Source of the DNA: Macrothele yani
Taxonomy: Eukaryota > Arthropoda > Arachnida > Araneae > Macrothelidae
NCBI GenBank assembly: GCA_039090855.1
Contig: CM076996.1
Coordinates: 48,140,469-48,204,468, forward strand
Length of the DNA stretch: 64,000 bases
Reading direction: 5' to 3'
How positions within the stretch are numbered: position 1 is the stretch's first letter; the number at the start of each line of letters is the position of its first letter. Positions 1 to 10,690 of this stretch are shown here, in pieces. The position numbers and the translations under genes are program-made. The notes under the pieces were generated by a model. It ran no database searches and was not told where the DNA came from. It saw only the letters and a program-made list of their open reading frames with translations.

Positions 1-168
1 TTCCGGCCCGGACCCGTCTCCGACAAATAATACGAAGCCAGCATCTCTTGCCACTCGCCCAGCGGAGCTACTCTAGTGGGTAGTATGAAAAAAATGTGGA
101 ACTAGTTGCTTGATTTGCTGACCTTCGTAATAGAGGAACGCGATACATTGTTATTCTCTGGGTACGTA
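1..168. other. Unassigned flank of mariner A
   Basis: No coding potential or repeat that I recognise. The stretch ends with the TA dinucleotide (167-168) used as target site by the adjacent mariner element. Confidence 0.5.
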
Positions 169-241
169 TTGGGCGTGTGCATAAGTTCTAGCCGTTTTTG
201 TAGGCTACAAAGAAAGGAGGAGAACACAACAAATAACGTAC

Positions 242-1500
242 CTAAGATTTCATATAATTGCTATCATTCTGTATGACCTCTTGCCATCTGTCTATGAGTA
301 GGTAAATCCCACGCCGGAAAAACTCCTGTGTTTTAGAGTCAAAAAAGTAATGTAATGCCGTTTTCACATCGTCCACATTTTTTTTTCTTGATTTTAGGTT
401 TAACGACCACCGTGAGCAACTCAATGGGCTATATGCAGTCGCCCGTCCCCAATTTAGGGTCACTGGTTCCAGGGAAGGGAGAGAGCCAGTGCCGTAAGAC
501 AAACACAACATCCATGCCTGACCGGGATTCGAACCCGGACCCCTTACAGATGAATGATCAGAGGCCATCGCTTAGACCACTGCGCCACCGGGGCGGCCAT
601 CGTCCACATCATCGCAGGTTTGGAGAGTAAAGGAAGGCGTTCTGTAATGAACTAAATAGGTGGTAGTCCGTAGGTGCCAGGTCAAGGGAATACAACGGGT
701 AAGGTAACACTTCCCAACCAAAGTCCAGTAATTTTTGCCGGGTGATTAAAACAGCAGAAGGTCCGGCGTTATCATGATGAAGGATCACGCCTTTGCGACG
801 AGTGCTGGCCACTTCCATGTCAGTTGTTCTCGCAAACTGTCCAGCTGTTGGCAGAAGAGGTCAGCATTTATCGTTCAGTTAGGTACCAACACCTCCCTGT
901 GGATTATTTTCTGGACATCCCACCAAACACTCAACAAATACTTTTGGGATGCAGTGCTCCTTTTGAGGTCGATGTAGCAGGCTCCGCACCTTGACACATA
1001 GTCCATCGACGCTTTACATCACGGTACAGTACCCATTTCTCATCACTCGTTAGAATTCGTTCCAAAAACGGTTCATTTCTGTGACGAGAAAGTAAAGAAA
1101 CACAGGTATGGATTCTTTCCTCTCGTTGCTTTGCGGAAAGTTGGTGCGTAACCCAGTTATCGAACTTGGTGATGAACCCAAGCTCATGCATCCGTCTTTT
1201 GACTGTTGTTCTGTGTACCGACAAAGTTTCCGCTAATTCCTGAACTGTTGGATATGGGTCATTTGTTATGGCTTGTTCCACATCATCGTCAGAAACCACG
1301 GATGGACTTCCAAGACGTGGTTGATTTTTACAGCTTCTGTCTCCGTCCCGGAATTTCCAAAACCAATGGCGACATGGGCTATCAGCAACTACATCCTCCC
1401 CATACATTTGGCAGATGTTGCGGCAAACCGCGGCGGGAGTACTGCCTTTATCGAACTCGTACAGTAAACAGTGTTCATTGTGCTCCTTATCGCATGCCAT
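242..1500 (-). pseudogene. mariner transposase (DD34D), broken
   Basis: A cut-and-paste transposase binds the inverted repeats with its N-terminal helix-turn-helix domains and cuts with a D,D,D catalytic centre. The minus-strand reading from 1500 shows the N-terminal DNA-binding part (WFWKFRDGD near residues 47-55), then a second HTH, then the first catalytic region TSDEKW. The second Asp is in HHDN and the third in LAPTDYHLF (818-609); 34 residues lie between them, the mariner spacing. The C-terminus (about 366-242) follows the SINE and has the family ending with RGIYLLIDRW. The reading changes frame between 931 and 818, and a SINE splits the C-terminus, so no functional protein is expected. 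Confidence 0.9.
379..597 (-). mobile_element. tRNA-derived SINE, family 1, with 12-bp TSD
   Basis: On the minus strand the head is tRNA-like: box A region GTGGCGCAGTGGTCTAAG, then box B GGTTCGAATCC, then a conserved body and a tail ending in GTCGTTAAACCT plus an A-rich run. Identical 12-bp duplications CATCGTCCACAT lie at 367-378 and 598-609, proving insertion into the mariner transposase. RNA polymerase III would transcribe it from its internal boxes, and a LINE would have copied it. About fifteen more copies occur in this window. Confidence 0.95.
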
Positions 1501-1684
1501 GTTACACCGTCCGTGATTTCCGTTACGAATGACTTACTCGGACAAACTTAGTTCCTCTGTATGCTCTACTGCTCCACGCTTTATTGGCCGAAAATTCGTC
1601 ATCGCAGCGTCATCTGTGACGTAACTACTCCGATCGCAAGTTACGTCTATTAAAAACGGGCAGAACTTTTGCACACACCTAATA

Positions 1685-2937
1685 GTTATCCCCAGACGCT
1701 ATCATTTTTTTCTATTACCACAATAAAGTTGCAAAAAAGACAACATTTGGGTATTGTTGCAGCGTCGTAATTGAAATTTTGTTCTTGTATATTGAATTTC
1801 AATGAATGACTGCAATACATTTTTATTCTCTGAGTTACTTAGTTATCTCCAGATGTTATTATTTTTTTCTGTTACCACCATAACGTTGTAAACGAGACTT
1901 CATTTGGATATTTTTACAGCTTCGTAAGTTAAATTTTGTCCTTGTATGCTGAATTTTAATGGAAGTAGCTGAGTTCTCAATCCAAGACAGAGTTTAGAAG
2001 CTATCATTTTAAACTGAAATAAGAAAAATAAATTAATATATTTGGTAAAACATCTGTGAAAAATAAATGACCGAGATCAAGACTATAATTTCTAGAAAGA
2101 AAAGTCTAGTATAACACTAAGTTATGGATATCACGGCCGCAAAGTAGTAAAGAATAGCACAGCAAGAAATTTGATAAACGGATTTGAATCAATTTCTTCA
2201 AAACAGTATCAATAAGAAAGAGTAACAAAAATATCCAAAACATTAAAAGGCAATCCTTTTCATAAAAGAATAATGACAGATATTACAGAAGGAAAATAAG
2301 TGCCAACATCGTATCTAGAATGAAGAGGAATTCAATAAAATGCATATCTACGACAAATTGTGAAAAACTGAACGTATGACGCACAAGTAGTTGGGTTAAT
2401 CACAATTAGAAAATTATAGCTGTAGGTCTGAAGTGTTCTACAAAATTAAAGAATATAGACCAGTCACTAGTTGTTATGTAGGATAATACGAGTATATGAA
2501 AAAAGGAAAAAGATTTTATATGCCGATCCCCTTTGGACTGGGATTACCAGAAGACCTGTAAGACGGATATAGAATAAAGAAGCACGTAGATTATTACACC
2601 GGTTACATGTCAATGTCCCCAAGGTGGGATATCATATTTTGATAAATTTTCACAGCTCATAGACAAAAGATACAAAAATGATTTTTGCTTTGAAACAATT
2701 ATACGTGTATATACCCGTTGTACAAATTTTTGGGAAGTACTGGTACACTATTACCTATTTTGTTTTATTAATTAATAAGAAAACATCCAAAATTCCGAAA
2801 AATTTCGGTTTTCATATATTTTTAAAAAATATTTTAAAGCCTTGTTTCCATTTTTTTCTTGGTAATATGCTATTTGCTTAGTGCAATAGTTGTTTTGGCT
2901 TCGCATCCGTTACTTTTTTTTAAATGAATTTTTCCAG
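1685..2937. other. A/T-rich DNA, no recognised feature
   Basis: No long reading frame with protein-like composition, no repeat matching the other families of the window. Poly-T stretches and short ORFs look like chance products of base composition. The end of the stretch (about 2912-2937) is pyrimidine-rich and finishes with TTTTTCCAG, a plausible splice acceptor for the ORF that follows. Confidence 0.5.
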
Positions 2938-3309
2938 ATGTTCCCCAAATGGGAACTTTGGCATGTAAAATATTTAAAAGCAGAAAAATTGAGTTCCCTT
3001 TTACAGCATTCAATCCACTGTTACTATCTTTTCAGCACTCACTCAAAAGTCCTTAAAAATTTAACACATCAAAGCAAAAAAGTAGTAAAACAGATCGAAA
3101 TCAAGTTCAAGTTGCTAGGGAATCAAATTAGAGAATCCGAGTTTGAGTATCTTATGAGCAGAATACTCATGAAAGAAAATTATTGCATCAAGGAAAATGA
3201 ATCTCTTCATGAACTCACGAAATATCTACTCCCTTGTCTTTGGACGAAAAAAAAACTCTTTGCGGCATCCAATAAAATTCACAATGTAAAACCATTAAAT
3301 TTCAATTAA
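2938..3309 (+). CDS. Hypothetical ORF, possible terminal exon
   Basis: I do not recognise this protein. The reading begins directly after a polypyrimidine stretch and TTTTTCCAG, starts ATG TTC CCC, and runs about 123 codons to a TAA, unusually long for such A/T-rich DNA. It is rich in Lys, Leu and Glu, has three Cys, and no membrane segment or known motif. No clear AATAAA follows within 300 bp, and no partner exon was found upstream. It could be the last exon of a host gene, a relic of an unrecognised element, or chance. Confidence 0.22.
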   Translation: MFPKWELWHVKYLKAEKLSSLLQHSIHCYYLFSTHSKVLKNLTHQSKKVVKQIEIKFKLLGNQIRESEFEYLMSRILMKENYCIKENESLHELTKYLLPCLWTKKKLFAASNKIHNVKPLNFN

Positions 3310-4300
3310 GAGGCCGACATTAACATTCAAGTGCGCTCTGTTTTTCATCACACCTTACAGCAGTGAGTGGAAAACTTGGAAGTAGGCTTTATTAGTCATC
3401 TAAATGCCAGAAACGTCTTAAATAACTGAAGAACTAAGAGAATTAGGGAAATATACTGAATGCCCAACGTAAAGATTTGAACAAAAACCAACTCCTAATA
3501 AGAGCTAATGTGTTCTGAATATAATGTGGAAGGCTCAGAGGAGTTCCTTTTTCAGTTATGTTAATTTGTGTAAATTTTACTGTTACCGTTTTGTGATTTG
3601 TTAAAAAGATTATTACCATGACGTGTTTTAAAAACTTTTGTTATGCAAAGGAGTAAATTTCTTTGCTAGTCAGTATTTGTAGTAGTGTATGGGAAAATTA
3701 TCTCGTTGGAAACAGTGTTATCAAGAAGGAGATATTCAGATCACATCCTTCTCCATGTTTCACCAGAAGACTTTTCGATCCCTTTCGTCCCAAAAAAATA
3801 CCACCGAGAAATTTCAAAATGCAAAATTTCTCTTAGGGGTAAGAAAGTATTTGGTTTTCTGTGGGATAAAGGCCATGTATGACTGCACAGCAGTTAGCTC
3901 AGAATCAGCGCCTCAGATGTGAAACATAAGGGGGATAGCCACTCAATCAACTCTGTCAAGTATGTATGCTACTTATACTGACAATAGAGCCACCAGCAAA
4001 GGTAACAAAAAATCTGACAGTGAGAAAAATCGAAGCGTTAAACAACTGGCTTTATGCATCTCTTCTTTTTCGTCCAGCCGGCTTCAAGATCTCAGTCTTT
4101 ATATTAGCTTTAGTGTAAAAGGCATCACTTGAAACAACCGTTCGGCCCAATATGCTCGCTCGCGTGCAACACAATTTAAACGAGTTATATTTCGTTCCAA
4201 TCGCAGCCGGAGCCGTTAGCTAACCCATAAGGCGACTGTTGGTGCATGCTGTTCAGCATTGCCTTTAAGAATACATAGTGGTCGTATTGGTCGCCCCCTT
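3310..4300. other. Non-coding stretch before the SINE cluster
   Basis: Short overlapping ORFs around 3685-3922 exist in two frames without recognisable motifs, which argues against coding. No repeat family of this window is recognised here. Confidence 0.45.
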
Positions 4301-4497
4301 CCCCGGGTGGCCGAGCGGTTTGAAGCGCTGGTTCCTGATCATTCGTCCGAGATAGGCCTGGGTGCACACCTCCCGATGGCGATGAGCCCATTTCCTCCGG
4401 AACTATTGGCTCTAAATCAGGGACGAGCGGCTGCTTACAGTCCCCTGAGAGGCTCATGGTGGTCGTTAACCCCCCACCCCACCCCCTAAAAAAAAGC
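4301..4497 (+). mobile_element. tRNA-derived SINE, diverged subfamily
   Basis: The head GGGTGGCCGAGCGGTTTGAA is tRNA-like (Leu/Ser style box A). The body carries the family segments CTCTAAATCAGGGACGAGC, GCTGCTTACAG and GGTGGTCGTTAA, and ends in an A-rich tail near 4490. Box B is eroded. No clear TSD. It shares its 3' half with the other SINEs but has a different head, so it may be a distinct subfamily. Confidence 0.8.
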
Positions 4498-4672
4498 TTA
4501 TGTTGTAACTTTTTATTTCGACTTTCGCGCACAAAATATCTTTATTTGAAGCAGATGTGTTAGAAAAATTTCCTTCGTATCAGACAGTTGCAAGATATTT
4601 CATATTTTCTGCATTTCCTTATAAAATATTTTCCCGATGTTTTTTGTTTTTCAATTTCATGTTTAACCACAA

Positions 4673-4983
4673 TTTTTTTTTTTTTTTTTTTTTTTTTAAT
4701 TTCGTGTTTAGGCACTACTATGGTTGACTATAAAGGCAATAGCCGTTTCAAATGTGATGTGAAGGCACTGGTTCCAGGGAAGGGAAAGAGTCCACGACGT
4801 AAGGCAAACACACCACCCGTGCCTCATCCGGGATTCAAACCCGGGCCTAGCTCAGACAACTGGCCAGTGCGACTGCTTATAGCCCATTGAGTTGCTCACG
4901 GTGGTCGTTAAACCTCCAATCAAAAAAAAAAAAAAAAAAAAAAACAACTGGCCAGTAGCCTAGGCCCCTGACCAAGTCACAAC
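4673..4983 (-). mobile_element. SINE family 1, minus strand, split by a SINE tail
   Basis: A long T-run (the A-tail in reverse) is followed by the body segments CACTGGTTCCAGGGAAGGG and GTAAGGCAAACAC, then box B as CCGGGATTCAAACC. The head is interrupted at 4869-4943 by a second, truncated SINE and resumes at 4957. The T-run length suggests slippage of the tail. Confidence 0.85.
4869..4943 (+). mobile_element. 5'-truncated SINE tail with 13-bp TSD
   Basis: Only the last 50 or so bases of the SINE (from GCGACTGCTTATAGCC to CCTCCAATC) plus about 22 A are present. It is flanked by exact duplications ACAACTGGCCAGT at 4856-4868 and 4944-4956. This is a de novo insertion of an incomplete copy, not a deletion remnant, because the duplications are intact. 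Confidence 0.9.
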
Positions 4984-5254
4984 TTTTTTTTTTTTTTGGA
5001 TCTGTTGAAGTAAATATCCCCGAACTTTTCCCGTTTTTTTAGTACCGATTCCACATCCCCGTCTTCGTACGTTCAGAAAAAAACACTGTGTTTTGCTTGC
5101 GGATGTATCTCCTTGGACTTGTGGTTTTCAACACAGTTTTCGCGATTCTGTAATATTTTGGCACGCTAAATCCTAAAAAAGAGAAAGCATAAAAAACAGC
5201 CTTTATTTGTATTTTCTTATTTTTTCTCAGGCACAGGTTTTACTTCGATACCAT
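4984..5254. other. T-rich spacer
   Basis: A 14-bp T-run near 4985 and nothing else that I can assign. Confidence 0.4.
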
Positions 5255-6090
5255 ATGCACATACCGGCCACTGAATTAGAAACTTTCATTCAGTACAGGG
5301 TTGGACCTCCTTTAGCCCGAATCACAGCACGTATGCAACTTGGTATAGATTCCACAAGTTGTTGGAGTGCATCTACGTCTACAGCATACCAGGCGTTCAT
5401 CAGACAGTCCTTTAACTGGCTCAAATTTGATGGAAAAAGAATTTTCTCCCAGATCTGATTTTCTAACATGTCCCATGAATTCTCAGTTCAGATCCAGGCT
5501 TTGTGGTGGCCAGGGAAGATTATAGAAGTCGCTGCAACGCGCTCGCTGAACCACTGATGAACACATCTTATTCGATGGGCCGTAGCATTGTCGTCCACTA
5601 AACAGCAGCCACCTGCTGGATAAAAATTCAACATGGCAAGATGGACTTGTGGAGCAACAATGTTCAGATAATCCTTGGGGAACACCCGGCCTTCCAGCAA
5701 TAACAAAGGACCCGTTCCGTATGAACAGAAAGAACGTGCCCCACTCCAGAACCTTGAGTTGCGTTTACAAGGCAAACTGGGTCCATTGTTTCTTCGGACT
5801 CCCACCAAACTGCCGGTCTACCGTCGGTACAGAGCAAGGTGTATCGCGCGTCGGATCATCTGACTCTTTTCCAGTCTTCTAGTGTCCAGTCGCGTTGTTC
5901 CTGACACCACTGTAGACGAACTTCTCTTGTGTGTTGTTTTTTTTTTTGCAGAAATAATTGGTTTCTGTATAAGCATGCAAATGACAATACCGATCCTCCT
6001 CAATTCCCTGTGCATAGTTCGCTGAGATATGAGTCGGTAACAGGGGCGCATTCAGTGGAAATGTCTCAGGGACCAGGGCCCTCCCCATGA
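5255..6090 (-). pseudogene. Tc1-like transposase relic
   Basis: Read on the minus strand from about 6051, the HTH part ends in ISQRTMHRELRRIG. The middle is scrambled by frameshifts. The second catalytic region reads DDNATAHRIRCVHQWFSE (about 5620-5570). The C-terminus at 5358-5275 reads IRAVIRAKGGPTLY, a very common Tc1 ending. Several frames and stops are needed, so it is dead. Terminal inverted repeats were not found, so the ends are approximate. Confidence 0.82.
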
Positions 6091-6140
6091 GGTACCACTT
6101 GGCCCTTGTCTCTTTGCTACTGGCTGCTTATCTTTAAAAA

Positions 6141-7267
6141 CACCGATGAGCGATTGCATTGTGACCGCCTACATAATAAGCTGTAGGACCCCTTTTAGCT
6201 CGCAAAACAGCGGCCACTCGACAAAACATCGATTCGATGATGTGGCGATAGGTATCCTGGGGTATCTGGTACTATAATGTCAAGTACTCCAGTTCCTATA
6301 CATTTCGGGGGTGGTGGTGATTTAGCGCGAACCTGCTTTTCCAAGTCGAACCACAAATGCTCGATTGGGTTCATATTAGGTGAATTTGGACGCCAGGACA
6401 TTAACAGAAAGTCACCAACATGTTCCTCGAACCACTCCTTGACGATTCTGGCAGTGTAGCATGGTGCATTATCCTGTTGGTAATGGCCATCACCAGGTGA
6501 GAACACAGTTGCAATGAATGAGTGAACTTGGTCTGCAACGATGATCAGATACCTGACAGCTGTCAGGGATTGTGCTAGAGTATTGGGATAATGGGGTTTA
6601 AAGTGTCCCAAGAAAACATCGCCCACAACACAACACCGGCACCGTCGGCCTGTTTCCGCCCAACAGTGCATCCAGGTGGCCTCCGTTGTTAATCGGCGTA
6701 TCCACGCTTGGCCGTCTACGTGATGCACCAGGAATCTTGATTCGTCAGACCAGGCTGCTTTATTCTAATCATCGACGTCCCAATCTCGATGATCTTGGGC
6801 CCATTTCATGCGTTGTTGGCCATGGCGTGCAGTGAGCATGGGGATCCGGCTGGGTCTTCGGCTACGCAGGCCCTTGCGCAGAAGGCTGCGACAAACTGTG
6901 TTCTGTGACACGTTGCCCTGATCATCACTGTTGTAGCTGCGGACGACGCACGGCGGGACGACGGTTCGTCGTTTGGCCATCTGTGCACCACATTTGAATA
7001 CGTACTCACTATAGCGGCACGTGAACAACCAACAAGCCGTTCTGAGATCGCAGTTCCGAAGCGTCGTGCCATTACAGTTTGTCCTTCATTAAACTACGAT
7101 AAATCGGCAGCTTTTACCATTCTGACTCCGAACACTCTACTAACCGAAAGCCGGTCTTCGGGTTGTATATGTACTGCTCTGTGAACTTCACCTGCGCCAC
7201 TGTTTGGTCTCCAGGCGCGCTCATTTCTCTAGGCTGAGGGTGATTATAGTGTAATGGCTCATCGGTG
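6141..7267 (-). mobile_element. Tc1/mariner-superfamily element, DD36E type
   Basis: The left terminus begins CACCGATGAGCGATTGCATT. The right terminus read inward begins CACCGATGAGCCATTACACT. So the inverted repeats are about 30 bp, with differences. Length 1127 bp. A TA target duplication is not preserved next to either end. It carries one degraded transposase. Confidence 0.85.
6195..7072 (-). pseudogene. Tc1-type transposase, DD36E, degraded
   Basis: The catalytic core at 6728-6195 is open: the second Asp in HYQQDNAPCYTARIVKEWF and the Glu in NMNPIEHLWF have 36 residues between them, rather than the 34 of classical Tc1. The N-terminal part (7072-6765) has HTH remnants and the segment with NTVCRSLLRKGLRSRR. 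Frameshifts separate the parts. The open core is followed by a shifted C-terminus. Confidence 0.85.
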
Positions 7268-8420
7268 CAAGATGTTGGTGGAGCAGTAGGTAGTAAAATT
7301 CGGAGCTTGATGGGTAAGCGGAATGATTTACCAGACTTTGAAAAGACAGATGCAGAAGCTCGGATAGCTGATGCCTCGATTTCCGAAACGGCTGAACTGG
7401 TGATTTGCTCGCCAGCGGCCGTAGTTGAAGTTTATCAAAGACTGGCGTGAAATGGTCAAACAACGACCCGAAGGCAAAACTGCACAGGACAGCGAAAGGT
7501 TGATCTGACAGTTGAGCAAGGCCTGACAACTCGTACAGGCCAACAGACGCTGCACTGTTCAACAGTTGAGTACCCTATACAACAAAGGTCAGGGATTGTG
7601 CTATTGAGTACCCTATACAACAAAGGTCAGGGACTGAGGTCAACCTGGAACAGTATCTGTCGTGACCGTGCATCGCACACTCGCACGTATGGGATATAAC
7701 AGCAGACGACCCCAGCGACGTCCACTCCTAACCACGGTTCCTCGGAGCAAGGGAATCGCCTGGTGCAAAGATCACGTAAGTTGGACTTCGGGTGACTCGA
7801 AAAAGTGTGCTGGTCTGATGTGTTGCTTATTTTACTCCACTCCGTGGATGGTCGTGCACGTATTTGGCGCAAACAACACGAGGCACTCGATTTATTCTGC
7901 ATGGCGTCCACGTGGCAAGCCGGTGGAGTATGGTGTGTGGTATGTTTACCTGGCAGTAACCTGGATCGCTGGTGCATGTGGAGCAAAGTATGACTGGTGC
8001 TCACTATCGTGAATTCCTTTCTGACTCTGCACACCCAGTAATGTTGCACTTTTCCCCGATAGGCGACGACGTCTTCCAAAATGACAATGTGCCGAGCCAC
8101 AGTTCCAATGTTGTGCAGGAATGGTTTGAGGAACACAGTTCAGACTTCCAGCATGTCAATTAGACTCCAAACTCCCCCAATATCAATCCCATAGAGCACT
8201 TGTGGGACCATATGGAACGGCATATCAAGCGTCTGGATGCACCAATCACCTCCATACCTCCACTGAAAATCGCATTACACACAACTTAGTTGGCCATACG
8301 TCCCAACTGCTTTCGGCATCTTATTAAATCGATGACACGTCGGATAGCTGCTGTACTGAGGGCGAAAGGAGGACCTACGAAGTATTAGGTAGGTGGTCAT
8401 AGTCCAGTGATCACTCAGTG
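7268..8420 (+). pseudogene. Tc1-type element with DD36E transposase, 5' end missing
   Basis: It starts abruptly at the edge of the preceding element. Reading + from 7311, the start MGKRNDLPDFEK and the HTH segment SISETAELVICSPAAVVEVY are visible. The second Asp is in VFQNDNVPSHSSNVVQEWF and, past an in-frame TAG at 8161, the Glu in NINPIEHLWD lies 36 positions on. The C-terminus ends AVLRAKGGPTKY. The right terminus, read inward, starts CACTGAGTGATCACTGGACT and abuts TA at 8421. A 38-bp segment is duplicated in tandem at about 7562-7637. It resembles the neighbour at 6141-7267 in TIR and core. Confidence 0.82.
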
Positions 8421-8599
8421 TATTTCTCTTTAGGCGACGTAAATGTGTATTTGCATTTGTTAAGACGTGACTGTTTCTATAAGAAATACAAGGACAATTA
8501 TAATTTGTTTTTGATAATCAAAGGCGCATATACGTCGCGTAATTTGACAAAGATTTTTCAGATTATTGAAGAGATAGATATATGACCTTTAGATAGAAG

Positions 8600-8800
8600 T
8601 AATGCGTAATCGCTGTAAGATACAAATGGGTAAGTGCAGGTGTTCTCGCTGTTCACGTACATGAAAAACAAAGCTGTTTTACCTTTACAATGCTTTATTT
8701 TAAACTATTGCATAGTCCCCATTATTAGCGATGAGCTGTTCCCATCGTTCAGTTACCTATTTGATTCCTCTATCAAAGAAAACAGCGCCTATGGTTTAGT
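8600..8800 (-). pseudogene. mariner transposase C-terminal fragment
   Basis: Minus-strand reading of about 8787-8700 gives FFDRGIK, a stop, then VTERWEQLIANNGDYA, the usual mariner C-terminal ending. Only the tail of the gene is present. The same fragment, joined to the same LINE 3' end, recurs at 9979-10060 inside the Helitron. Confidence 0.7.
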
Positions 8801-9010
8801 CATCTATGTGATCTTTATTTTTATCTTTATCTTGTTATTTTGTTACATTACATTACTTACACATGCATTGGACGAGCATGAAAAGAGTCCGTAAACTTAT
8901 ACACTTATACAAATACTTATACGATCAACTGTAGTGCAACATAACAGGTAGCCTGGGAAAAAGGCTAGTGTGGGCCTGACAAGCCCCCAGTCCCCTAATA
9001 AAAAACAAAA
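8712..9010. repeat. Duplicated segment B (outer copy)
   Basis: This segment (mariner tail plus LINE 3' end) matches 9979-10294 with scattered differences and a small insertion. Shared landmarks are ATAGTCCCCATTATTAGCG at the left edge and CCTAATAAAAAACAAAA at the right edge. The second copy is inside the Helitron 340 bp further on. Confidence 0.85.
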
Positions 9011-9547
9011 GTGCCAAGTCAAGAAATTGTCCTCCTATAGAACTGAAATTTACATAATCACAATTGTAGATAATCAAACCAGAAACAAATTAACTGTATA
9101 TCAAGTATTCCTTAACTCTCTTTTAAATGAAGCATAGTTAACAATTGATCTAATATAAATGGGCAACCAGTTCCAGAGTCGAGGGCAAGTGGCATTGATA
9201 TTACGTACAACACGTTGTCCCTGCTCTGGGTATCACCAAATCGGTATATTCACGAGTGTGATAAACATGCGCAAGACGACACACAGTAATTAGATTTAAA
9301 AGCTTATTAGCATAGACACGTTCATGCATTAACAACGTAACTCTGAATATGTATCTTATATATAAAACACGAAACGTCTGTTTGTCTGAAGCAGCCAAAA
9401 CTCTCGAACGCCGAACTGTGGCATCGTGAAATTTGCATAGGTCAACGCAACTATTCATCCTGGATTTTATAGGTCAACGCAACTATTTTAAGATCTCTAA
9501 GTTGTTCCGTTCGCGAGTTATGAATTAATTAATAAGCTAATCAATAA

Positions 9548-10690
9548 AGTCAGCGTCGTTTGCTACGTCATCGATATCTGTTCCAAATCTGAAAGCACGT
9601 GACTGCATTCATCCACAGGTGTTTCTATTCTTTGAGAACTGTGCATACAAAATGCAAAAACGAACTTTGCGAAATCTTAACGAAACAGGCTGAATTCAAC
9701 ACCATGAATTGGTAATAAGAGGAGTCCTCAAAATTTCACCGGAATCCGGTCAAAACTTTTTAAAATAGGCATGGAATTTTTAATTCATCGGTAAACAGAA
9801 ATACATATATACGCAAAAACGGTTAATAAAATTTTGACGGCTAATTTAAAAAGTTATTTACCGATTCAGGCGAAATGTGGAGGTCATGTTCCTATTAACG
9901 ATTTTTGGTGTTCATTAAAATTTCAGCCAGTTTCATAAAATATTCGCAAAACTGCGTTTAAAGTCAGGGTCGTTTGCTATAGTCCCCATTATTAGCGAAG
10001 ACCTGTTCTCATCGTTCAGTTACCTATTTAATTCCCCTATCAAAGAAAGCAGCGCCTATGGTGTAAAAAAACTAACTCGCGGTTGAGTCATCTATGTGAT
10101 CTTTATTTTTATATCTTGCTAGTTTGTTACATTACATTACTTACACATGAATTTGATGAGCATGAAAAGAGTCCGTAAACTTATACACTTATACAAATAC
10201 TTATACAATCAACTGTAGCGCAACCTAACATGTAGCCAGGGAAAAAGGCTAGTGTGGGCCTAACGAGCCCTGGGTCTCCTAATAAAAAACAAAATCTGAA
10301 AGCACGATTACGAAACCACGTGACTTCATCTGATCCACACGTGTTTCTATTCTTTGAGAACTGTGCATAAAAAAATGCCAAAAACGAACTTTGAGAAATC
10401 TTAACGAAACGGGCTGAAATTTTTGTCAACACTATGAATTGGTAATAAGAGGAGTCCCTCAAAATTTCACCGGAATCTGGTCAAAACTTTTTAAAATAGG
10501 TATGGAATTTTTAATTCATCGGTAAACAGAAATATGTACGCAGAAACATTTAATAAAAGTTTGACGGCTAATTAAAAAAGTTATTTACCAATTCAGGAGA
10601 AATTTGGAGGTCATGTTCTTATTAACGATTTATGGTGTTCACTAAAATTTCAGCGAGTTTCATAAAATATTCGCAAAGATACATTTTTAA
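9548..10690. repeat. Internal tandem duplication of the Helitron
   Basis: Copy 1 runs about 9548-9960 and copy 2 about 9961-10690. Landmarks present in both: GTCGTTTGCTA, TTTGAGAACTGTGCATA, ATTGGTAATAAGAGGAGTCC, TTTTTAATTCATCGGTAAAC, TTCATAAAATATTCGCAAA. Copy 2 is interrupted at 9979-10294 by segment B, which replaces about 20 bp. Point differences show that the duplication is not recent. Confidence 0.85.
9979..10294. repeat. Duplicated segment B (copy inside the Helitron)
   Basis: Matches 8712-9010, including the junction of a mariner C-terminal fragment with a LINE 3' end. It lies within the second internal repeat of the Helitron and is therefore absent from the first, so it was added after the tandem duplication or lost from one copy. 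Confidence 0.82.

Larger units (their letters stand above)
169..1682 (-). mobile_element. mariner transposon A, complete termini, interrupted by a SINE
   Basis: The left terminus begins TTGGGCGTGTGCATAAGTTC and the right terminus, read inward on the opposite strand, begins TTAGGTGTGTGCAAAAGTTC. These are imperfect terminal inverted repeats of about 25 bp. TA lies just outside at 167-168 and 1683-1684, the usual mariner target duplication. Without the SINE at 379-597 and one TSD copy the length is about 1.28 kb, normal for mariner. A close relative sits at 15062-16350, so the family has several copies. It encodes one transposase on the minus strand, which is broken. Confidence 0.93.

Noticed and set aside
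379..597. Functional tRNA genes at the SINE heads (also 4301, 29717, 41937, 52865, 62268)
   Set aside because: Box A and B are present but the heads cannot form an acceptor stem, are joined to the same SINE body, and have A tails and TSDs.
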